A stretch of DNA of 6,892 bases from an uncultured Oceanospirillales bacterium (lineage in GTDB: Bacteria; Pseudomonadota; Gammaproteobacteria; Pseudomonadales; Litorivicinaceae): positions 1 to 6,892 of the forward strand of contig CAJXTO010000078.1 in the NCBI GenBank assembly GCA_913061245.1. The letters run 5' to 3'. Of the stretch, positions 1-5,426 are shown one piece after another. A model generated the notes under the pieces. It saw nothing but the letters and a program-made list of their open reading frames with translations, had not been told where the DNA came from and made no database searches. Position 1 is the first letter of the stretch, and each line of letters opens with the position of its first letter. Position numbers and translations under genes: made by a program.

Positions 1-1265
1 CTGAGGGTAACCGCTATCTCGATGCGTGCGGTGGTGCAGCTGTTAGTTGTCTCGGTCATACGCCGAAGCGAGTAATCGACCGAACATGCGAACAGTTACA
101 ACAACTCGCTTTTGCCCACACCGGATTTTTCACATCAGAACCTGCTGAACAATTAGCCAACGTGCTCGTTGATCATGCACCAGACGGAATTGAACATGTG
201 TATTTCGTTTCTGGTGGTAGTGAGGCGATGGAAGCCGCTCTGAAGCTCGCGCGGCAATACTTCCTCGAGGTTGGCCAACCGAATCGCACCCATATTATTG
301 GGCGCCGCCAAAGCTATCACGGCAACACACTCGGCGCGCTCGGAAGTGGTGGCAACCAATGGCGACGCCGTCAGTTCGAACCATTATTACCAACCCACAT
401 GAGTCATATCAGTCCATGTCATTACTACCGTTGGGCCGAAGCTGGTGAGACTCCTTTCGAATACGGGCAACGGGTTGCAAATGAGCTCGAGACAGAAATT
501 CTGCGCATCGGCGAAGGGAATGTCGCCGCCTTTGTTGCTGAACCTGTGGTTGGAGCAACAATGGGAGCCGTCCCTGCGGTGGAAGGCTACTACGCACGGA
601 TCCGCGAAATTTGTGACCAGTATGGTGTTTTGTTGATTCTCGATGAGGTCATGTGTGGCATGGGTCGGACAGGCCATCTTTACGCCTGTGATCATGATCA
701 GGTCAAACCCGACATGCTCTGTATTGCTAAAGGCTTGGGGGCCGGCATACAGCCCATAGGTGCGATGCTGTGTCAGGATTTTATCTACCAAGCGATCGTT
801 GAGGGTTCCGGATTTTTCCAGCACGGCCATACCTACATGGGTCATCCGACAGCCTGCGCTGCCGGACTTGCTGTGATGGAAGAACTCTCAAAACCAGGGA
901 TGATGGAGCATGTTCAATCAATGGGGGCGCTACTCCAGGCCTCTCTCAATGACACGCTGGGCACACACCCATGGGTTGGTGATATTCGAGGCCGCGGCTT
1001 GTTCGTTGGCATCGAGCTCGTCAGTGACAAAGGGACCAAAGCCGCTCTCGACCCAAGTCTTAAAACGGCAGCACAGGTCAAAAAAGCCGCGATGTCACAT
1101 GGGTTAATGTGTTATCCAATGTCTGGAACGATTGATGGGCAATCTGGTGATCATGTGCTACTGGCGCCCCCTTTCATCATTGAAGCCTCTGACATCCAAG
1201 TCATTACAGAAAAGCTATCTCTAGCGATCAGGGAAGTGAGCGGACATACGGAACGCGCTGCATGA
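1..1265 (+). CDS. Class III PLP-dependent aminotransferase, 5' end cut by window edge
   Basis: The reading frame is open from base 3 to the TGA at 1263-1265, giving 420 visible residues; perhaps 20-30 N-terminal residues lie outside. A GTG at 162 is internal, because the family sequence continues upstream of it (YLDACGGAAVSCLGH near visible residues 5-19). Fold-type I class III hallmarks are present: the phosphate-binding SGGSEA loop (70-75), SYHG (104-107), the Glu of FVAEPVVGA (180), the cofactor-ring Asp in LILDEVMCGMGRTG (Asp214), the Schiff-base Lys in IAKGLGAG (Lys243, codon 729-731) and HTYMGHP (276-282). It should be a cytosolic enzyme moving an amino group to a keto acid acceptor. 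Substrate cannot be read from sequence; omega- and beta-amino acids are typical of the class. It overlaps the BKACE gene by ATGA, which suggests that its product feeds that enzyme. Family assignment is very secure; substrate is open. Confidence 0.95.
   Translation, partial: EGNRYLDACGGAAVSCLGHTPKRVIDRTCEQLQQLAFAHTGFFTSEPAEQLANVLVDHAPDGIEHVYFVSGGSEAMEAALKLARQYFLEVGQPNRTHIIGRRQSYHGNTLGALGSGGNQWRRRQFEPLLPTHMSHISPCHYYRWAEAGETPFEYGQRVANELETEILRIGEGNVAAFVAEPVVGATMGAVPAVEGYYARIREICDQYGVLLILDEVMCGMGRTGHLYACDHDQVKPDMLCIAKGLGAGIQPIGAMLCQDFIYQAIVEGSGFFQHGHTYMGHPTACAAGLAVMEELSKPGMMEHVQSMGALLQASLNDTLGTHPWVGDIRGRGLFVGIELVSDKGTKAALDPSLKTAAQVKKAAMSHGLMCYPMSGTIDGQSGDHVLLAPPFIIEASDIQVITEKLSLAIREVSGHTERAA
1262..1265 (+). 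other. ATGA stop-start overlap coupling aminotransferase and BKACE genes
   Basis: The BKACE ATG (1262-1264) shares bases with the aminotransferase TGA (1263-1265). Such four-base overlaps usually mean one mRNA with translational re-initiation. The upstream GGAA (1250-1253) is a poor Shine-Dalgarno match, which agrees with dependence on upstream translation. Coupling is inferred. Confidence 0.8.
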
Positions 1266-2026
1266 CATTCATCATGGTCGCACCCAATGGTGCACGTAAA
1301 ACCACACAAGATCATCCAGCCGTTCCCGTGACTGATGATGAACTTATCGAGACTGCAGTTGCTTGTTTTGATGCAGGTGCCCGCGGTCTCCATGCACACA
1401 TCCGCACGACCGATCAAATCCATCTGCTCGATGTCGAGCGCTATGAAGCGTTGATTGAAAAACTCAGTCACCGGTTACCAGACCTTGAGGTCCAAGTCAC
1501 ATCTGAGGCTGCAGGTATTTATGAATCCGACGCGCAAATCGACCTACTGTCTCGCATACAAGCACCCTGGGTGTCTGTCGCAATTCGAGAGATTCTCAGG
1601 TCTCAGGAACCGCACACTCTGCAGCCGTTTTTTGAACAATTAATTGCGAAAAGCCGTGTGCAGTTCATTCTCTATGATGCCGATGATTTCCGCACCCTGA
1701 CCTCATTAGTTGACCAAGAAATTATCCAAACGGAGTCACTCGAGGTGCTGTATGTTCTTGGTCGATACTCGGCAAACCAAGAAAGCACTCCAGATCAGCT
1801 TGATCCATTTCTGGCTGTGAGAGATGAATTACCATCGCACTTAAGCCCTGCGGGTGAAATGATTTGTGCGTTTGGGCAAGGTCAGATACCTTGTTTGTTA
1901 AGAGCTGCATCCGAAGGAATTGATTTACGAATCGGCTTCGAAAACGGTATCTGGTTACCTGATGGGGAGATCGCCGAAGACAATGCAGCCCTTGTTCGGA
2001 CCCTAGTTGATTTGCTTCCTGCGTGA
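1262..2026 (+). CDS. BKACE / DUF849 family beta-keto acid cleavage enzyme (Kce-like)
   Basis: The 254-residue protein opens with MVAPNGARKT, then the family's AGARGLHAHIR segment. Known members are Zn-dependent TIM-barrel enzymes that react a beta-keto acid with acetyl-CoA to give acetoacetate and a new acyl-CoA; the prototype Kce cleaves 3-keto-5-aminohexanoate in lysine fermentation. Here His44 and His46 match the two His ligands, Glu227 in LRIGFEN the Glu ligand, and Arg223 the active-site Arg of Kce. The residue after the Glu ligand is Asn228 where Kce has Asp. At 254 residues it is shorter than the roughly 270-300 usual for the family, but both ends are intact, so it looks like a short subfamily rather than a truncation. 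The ATG at 1262 overlaps the aminotransferase stop, and a weak GGAA lies 8 bases upstream. The 3' end overlaps the convergent transporter gene by 24 bases. Family is secure; the substrate is unknown and the Kce reaction itself should not be assumed. Confidence 0.9.
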   Translation: MTFIMVAPNGARKTTQDHPAVPVTDDELIETAVACFDAGARGLHAHIRTTDQIHLLDVERYEALIEKLSHRLPDLEVQVTSEAAGIYESDAQIDLLSRIQAPWVSVAIREILRSQEPHTLQPFFEQLIAKSRVQFILYDADDFRTLTSLVDQEIIQTESLEVLYVLGRYSANQESTPDQLDPFLAVRDELPSHLSPAGEMICAFGQGQIPCLLRAASEGIDLRIGFENGIWLPDGEIAEDNAALVRTLVDLLPA

Positions 2027-2893
2027 TCCGCTCGATCCAATCATGACAATGCCTGATCCGATGATCAGGCTACTGCCTAAAATCATCATTGCATTCACGT
2101 CCTCATCAAAAAAGACCACAGCAAGGCCAAGCGCAAATAGCAGTCGTGTGTAACGAAATGGGGCGACAACCGCGACATCTCCACCACGGGTTGCCATCAC
2201 AACACAGAAATATGCACCTGTTCCCGCGAGCGTAGAGACTAGAAGCAAACCCAAATGCTCCATTCTGACGGGAGTAAAGTCGGCGAAGAAAGGGATCGTC
2301 ACAACCCCCGCCATCAGCAATGCGAAAAAAGCCCAAAACGAGACAGCGACTGCAGGTATCGATATGGAGATAGATCGCGTGATGGCATCACGAAGTGCCA
2401 GGAACATCACGCCGACAATGGCAAACAAAGCAGCCGGTTTAAATCCATCCAACCCAGGTTGGATGACACATAAAACACCAATAAATCCAATCGCAATGAG
2501 GATCCATTGCTTCACGCTCACATGTTGTTTCAGGAAGACAGCCGCTGCCAATGACACCGCCAATGGCGTCGCCTGGAGAATGGCAGAGGACACTGAAAGT
2601 GATGCGTACACAATCGCGATCACAAAGAAGATAGCCGACGCAAGCTCAGATACTGTCCTGATGACAAACCATGGTCTCATGATCTCAGGTGACACTAAAC
2701 GGACTCGTGTGACCAATGAAGTGACACCGAAGGTGAACACACCACCACAGCCAATCAACATTAAGACCTGTGAAACTGGCATCGAATAGGACAACTGTTT
2801 GATCACCGCATCTTCAATGGCAAATCCAGCCATGGCAGCAACCATAAACAAGATGCAGCGAAGATTTTCGTCTGTCGCCGTTGGATTACTCAC
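2003..2893 (-). CDS. EamA / DMT-superfamily inner-membrane transporter
   Basis: The protein (296 residues from GTG at 2893) is strongly hydrophobic with about ten membrane segments in two five-helix halves, the EamA duplication. The first half ends near GFIGVLCVIQPG. The second carries the typical PFRYTRLLFALGLAVVFFDE followed by ILGSSLIIGSGI, and the protein ends in a basic cytoplasmic tail (SRRKQIN). DMT proteins export or import amino acids, nucleosides or other small metabolites; the cargo here is not readable. Start choice: an in-frame TTG at 2917 would give 304 residues but overlap the GST-like gene by 32 bases. GTG at 2893 overlaps it by only 8 (GTGAGTAA) and is preferred; neither has a good Shine-Dalgarno. 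The next ATG falls within the first helix. The gene is the last of the minus-strand set, so it probably depends on readthrough from upstream. Its stop (TAG, 2005-2003) lies inside the convergent BKACE gene. Confidence 0.88.
   Translation of the reverse strand: MSNPTATDENLRCILFMVAAMAGFAIEDAVIKQLSYSMPVSQVLMLIGCGGVFTFGVTSLVTRVRLVSPEIMRPWFVIRTVSELASAIFFVIAIVYASLSVSSAILQATPLAVSLAAAVFLKQHVSVKQWILIAIGFIGVLCVIQPGLDGFKPAALFAIVGVMFLALRDAITRSISISIPAVAVSFWAFFALLMAGVVTIPFFADFTPVRMEHLGLLLVSTLAGTGAYFCVVMATRGGDVAVVAPFRYTRLLFALGLAVVFFDEDVNAMMILGSSLIIGSGIVMIGSSGSRRKQIN
2051..2070 (+). terminator. Perfect hairpin just past the BKACE stop, possible transcript end
   Basis: GCCTGATC (2051-2058), a four-base loop CGAT, then GATCAGGC (2063-2070) form a perfect 8-bp inverted repeat starting 24 bases after the BKACE TGA. 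No T-run follows on either strand, so it is not a classical intrinsic terminator. It lies inside the transporter coding region (Leu-Ile-Ile-Gly-Ser-Gly, near the last membrane segment), so the symmetry may be a coding coincidence. It is offered as a possible 3'-end stabilising or Rho-assisted stop structure for the aminotransferase-BKACE mRNA. Confidence 0.3.
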
Positions 2894-3812
2894 AAGGCTG
2901 GATCTGGTATCCAGCAACAGGGAGGTGGACTACCACATCCCCGACCTCTGGTGCGTGATGATCGATTGAAACCCGCTCACGGTCCAAATAGCGCAGCCGA
3001 CCAATCACAGGAGGATCAGATGTTTCAGCTTGTGGCTTGATGGCGACACGTGTGCCTTGCTCAAGCGTCACACCACATTGTGCTGTCACCCCATGCGGCG
3101 AAACAGACTGCGAGCGCTCTGCAATTGCAAGCGCCTCCTCACCAGATAATTCCTGATGATTGTCTTGCGCAGCCTCATGAACCTCTCGCTCAATTCGCTC
3201 AATGTGCGCGAACTGTCTCAAAAATTCAGGCCCTTGGTCCCATCGCCCGCGAATAAACCAAGCGAGATAAGCAATTGTGACATCAGCGTACGACAAATCA
3301 TCAGACGCATAACCACCTTGATCGCTCAATCCCTGATCGATCGAATTGAGGTGTGCAGCAAGTTGTAAAATCACACCAGGAAGCTGAGATCTTAGGCCTT
3401 CTGGAGTCCAGTTCGGACCGAAATACAAACCCCCTCGGTCTTGGATAAATTCCGGAGGAGCCGTATCCAGTGCTGAGGTCAGTACCACTCTCGCTGCTAA
3501 ATTAAAAACAGCCCCGTCGGCCCAGTCCGTAAAGGCTAGGATTTTTCCGCGCTGATCATGCGGCAACAGTTTTCGATCGTCTGTTAACTCAGTCAATGCA
3601 CGAACGATGTTCTGTGTATCACAATACACGTCTGCACCACTCTGCAGAACTGGCGTTCTTCGGTAACCCGCGGTTAAAGGCATTAATAATGGCTTTGGTG
3701 GTACGCGAGGAATTTCGACTGATTTCCAAGCGACACCCGACAGCCCGAGAGCCAATCGGATTTTGTGAGCAAATGGTGATGGCCAATAATGATGCAAAAT
3801 AATGTCTGTCAT
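2886..3812 (-). CDS. Glutathione S-transferase-like protein with extra C-terminal domain
   Basis: The protein has 308 residues, against roughly 200-230 for a plain GST. Residues 1-80 are a thioredoxin-like GST N-domain: WPSPFAHKIRLALG at 10-23, with Ser12 in the place of the catalytic Ser of Ser-type GSTs, then YRRTPVLQ (50-57) with the cis-Pro at 54. The glutathione-contacting Glu-Ser pair usual after it is Asp-Thr here (65-66). Residues 85-230 are the helical C-domain, with a recognisable N-capping box at SYADVTIAYLAWF (174-186). Residues 238-306 form a polar, probably beta-rich tail (GTRVAIKPQ, PPVIGRLRYLD, GDVVVHLPVAGYQI) that is not part of the GST fold. It is probably cytosolic, with no signal peptide. 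ATG at 3812 is preceded by GGAA at 8-base spacing. It follows guaA by 55 bases and overlaps the transporter gene. Its glutathione reaction and substrate cannot be stated. Confidence 0.88.
   Translation of the reverse strand: MTDIILHHYWPSPFAHKIRLALGLSGVAWKSVEIPRVPPKPLLMPLTAGYRRTPVLQSGADVYCDTQNIVRALTELTDDRKLLPHDQRGKILAFTDWADGAVFNLAARVVLTSALDTAPPEFIQDRGGLYFGPNWTPEGLRSQLPGVILQLAAHLNSIDQGLSDQGGYASDDLSYADVTIAYLAWFIRGRWDQGPEFLRQFAHIERIEREVHEAAQDNHQELSGEEALAIAERSQSVSPHGVTAQCGVTLEQGTRVAIKPQAETSDPPVIGRLRYLDRERVSIDHHAPEVGDVVVHLPVAGYQIQPCE
2897..2915 (-). promoter_or_regulatory. Hairpin 3 bases before the transporter GTG start
   Basis: On the minus strand GCTGGAT, loop ACCAG, then ATCCAGC form a perfect 7-bp stem that ends three bases before the GTG (2893-2891). 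It occupies the place where a Shine-Dalgarno would be, within the last codons of the GST-like gene. Ribosomes translating that gene to its TAA (2888-2886) would melt it. This would make transporter translation depend on translation of the upstream gene. The structure is seen directly; the role is inferred. Confidence 0.35.
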
Positions 3813-3867
3813 TTTAGAAGTTCCATCTAAACCAAATTAAACCGATGTGCGGAATTGAATTATTGGC
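3813..3867 (-). promoter_or_regulatory. guaA-GST intergenic gap with start-site hairpin holding the RBS
   Basis: This is the only true gap between genes. On the minus strand TTTAGA (3831-3826), a seven-base loop TGGAACT, then TCTAAA (3818-3813) form a perfect inverted repeat abutting the ATG at 3812. The only Shine-Dalgarno-like bases, GGAA (3824-3821), lie in the loop. The stem is five A-U pairs and one G-C pair, so it is weak. Upstream is AT-rich sequence with two GGTTTA copies ten bases apart. No terminator with a T-run is visible after guaA, and there is no convincing promoter, so readthrough from guaBA is likely. Confidence 0.35.
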
Positions 3868-5424
3868 CTATTCCCACTCAATCGTAGCAGGGGGCTTTGA
3901 GCTCACGTCGTAAACAACACGACTGACATCTTCGATTTCGTTGATGATACGGCCAGACACTCTTTCGATAAATTCGTACGGCAAGTGAGCCCACCGCGCA
4001 GTCATAAAATCAATGGTTTCAACCGCACGCAAAGCAATCACAGGCGCATAACGGCGCTGATCACCCACAACGCCAACTGAATTCACTGGTAAAAAGACTG
4101 CAAACGCTTGCGACACCTTGTCATACAGACCAGCCTTACGCAGCTCTTCAATAAAGATGTGGTCGGCCTTCCTAAGAATGTCGGCTGAGGATTTATGCAC
4201 TTCACCGAGAATTCGGACACCGAGGCCAGGACCTGGAAACGGATGTCGATACACCATGGAAGGAGGCAAACCTAAAGTGACACCCAAGATACGTACTTCA
4301 TCTTTAAATAATTCACGTAAGGGCTCGACAAGTTGCATACGCATATCATCAGGTAATCCGCCCACATTATGGTGACTCTTAATAACGTGCGCCTTACCTG
4401 AAGCGGCTCCTGCTGACTCAATCACATCAGGATAAATCGTGCCCTGTGCTAAGAATCGAACATCAGATAGCTTGGCTGCTTCTTCCTCAAAGACTTCAAT
4501 AAATGTTCGGCCAATGATTTTTCGCTTTCGCTCTGGATCAGCCTCGCCCTTCAACGCAGTTAAAAAGCGTTCTTCAGCATTTGCGCGAATCACTCGAACG
4601 CCCAGGTTTTGAGCGAACGTCTCCATGACCTGAGCACCTTCGTTCAAGCGCAACAATCCGTTGTCGACAAAGACACAAACCAATTGATTACCAATCGCCT
4701 TATGCAACAAAGCAGCAACAACCGACGAGTCCACCCCTCCAGATAATCCGAGAAGTACCTGCCCATCACCGACTTGCTCCCGCACTTGGGTAATCGCATC
4801 GTCGATGATGTTTTCAGGGGTCCACTCTCTTCCGCATCCGCAAATGGCATGCGCGAATTTCGCGAGCATTTCTGACCCACCCTCAGAGTGTGTTACTTCT
4901 GGGTGGAATTGGAGACCATAGATCTGGCGTTCTTCATTCGCCATCGCTGCAATTGGAGCGTGAGCGCTAGACCCAATCACAATGAACCCGGGAGGTAGTT
5001 CAGTAACGCGATCGCCATGACTCATCCAAACCGACAACGATCCCGTGTCAGATAGTCCTGCGAGCAATGACTCATCATTCTCAATAATTAGGTCAGCATG
5101 CCCAAACTCGCGCAAATCACTGGATTCGACGCGACCACCGAGCTCTTGAGCCAGTGCTTGCATGCCATAACAAATACCAAGAATCGGTACCTCAAGGTCA
5201 TAGACTTCCTTTGGAATCGTCCACCCAGCTGAATCCGTCGTTGATTCAGGACCGCCAGACAACACGATGCCTTTGGGAGCGAATTCAGTAATACGCTGCG
5301 GGTCAACGTCACAAGGAAGAATTTCGGAATAGACGCCATGTTCACGCACACGACGCGCAATCAATTGTGTGTACTGGGAACCGAAATCAAGAATCAGCAG
5401 GCGGTCAGCATGGATATCCATCAT
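3868..5424 (-). CDS. guaA: GMP synthase (glutamine-hydrolysing)
   Basis: GuaA makes GMP from XMP, ATP and glutamine in the cytosol, the last step of guanine nucleotide synthesis. The 518-residue protein is near the E. coli length (525) and complete. Residues 7-195 are the class I glutamine amidotransferase domain, with the nucleophile Cys85 in ILGICYGMQ and the His174/Glu176 pair in LQFHPEVTHSEGG. Residues 205-400 are the ATP pyrophosphatase domain, with the P-loop GLSGGVDSS (226-234), VFVDNGLLR (251-259) and KSHHNVGGLP (349-358). The C-terminal dimerisation domain carries HPFPGPGLGVR (394-404) and ends in the conserved TIEWE. The ATG at 5424 shares a base with the guaB TAA. A second ATG follows directly and could serve equally. 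The upstream GAGTGA is a weak Shine-Dalgarno. It is almost certainly co-transcribed with guaB. Confidence 0.98.
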   Translation of the reverse strand: MMDIHADRLLILDFGSQYTQLIARRVREHGVYSEILPCDVDPQRITEFAPKGIVLSGGPESTTDSAGWTIPKEVYDLEVPILGICYGMQALAQELGGRVESSDLREFGHADLIIENDESLLAGLSDTGSLSVWMSHGDRVTELPPGFIVIGSSAHAPIAAMANEERQIYGLQFHPEVTHSEGGSEMLAKFAHAICGCGREWTPENIIDDAITQVREQVGDGQVLLGLSGGVDSSVVAALLHKAIGNQLVCVFVDNGLLRLNEGAQVMETFAQNLGVRVIRANAEERFLTALKGEADPERKRKIIGRTFIEVFEEEAAKLSDVRFLAQGTIYPDVIESAGAASGKAHVIKSHHNVGGLPDDMRMQLVEPLRELFKDEVRILGVTLGLPPSMVYRHPFPGPGLGVRILGEVHKSSADILRKADHIFIEELRKAGLYDKVSQAFAVFLPVNSVGVVGDQRRYAPVIALRAVETIDFMTARWAHLPYEFIERVSGRIINEIEDVSRVVYDVSSKPPATIEWE

Positions 5425-5426
5425 TA
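5422..5426 (-). other. TAATG stop-start overlap between guaB and guaA
   Basis: The guaB TAA (5426-5424) and guaA ATG (5424-5422) share one A on the minus strand. This shows a single mRNA and suggests balanced translation of two consecutive enzymes in the IMP to GMP branch. An ATG immediately after the first gives a second possible start without changing the frame. Confidence 0.8.

Noticed and set aside
162..164. GTG as start of the aminotransferase gene
   Set aside because: Conserved aminotransferase sequence continues in frame upstream to base 3, so this codon is an internal Val and the gene is cut by the window edge.
689..700. 12-base perfect palindrome TGATCATGATCA
   Set aside because: It encodes Asp-His-Asp in the aminotransferase, has no loop and no regulatory position; GATC-rich codon runs explain it.
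387..845. 152-codon open frame on the minus strand
   Set aside because: It lies wholly antisense to the conserved aminotransferase core, and its translation shows no domain-like pattern; it is a shadow of the real gene.
2364..2789. 141-codon open frame on the plus strand
   Set aside because: It is antisense to the transporter membrane segments; its polar Thr/Asn/Ile-rich product is what reverse-reading hydrophobic codons gives.
4852..4864. Palindrome CGCGAATTTCGCG within guaA
   Set aside because: A one-base loop cannot form a hairpin, and the bases encode conserved Ala-Lys-Phe-Ala; no sign of a binding site.
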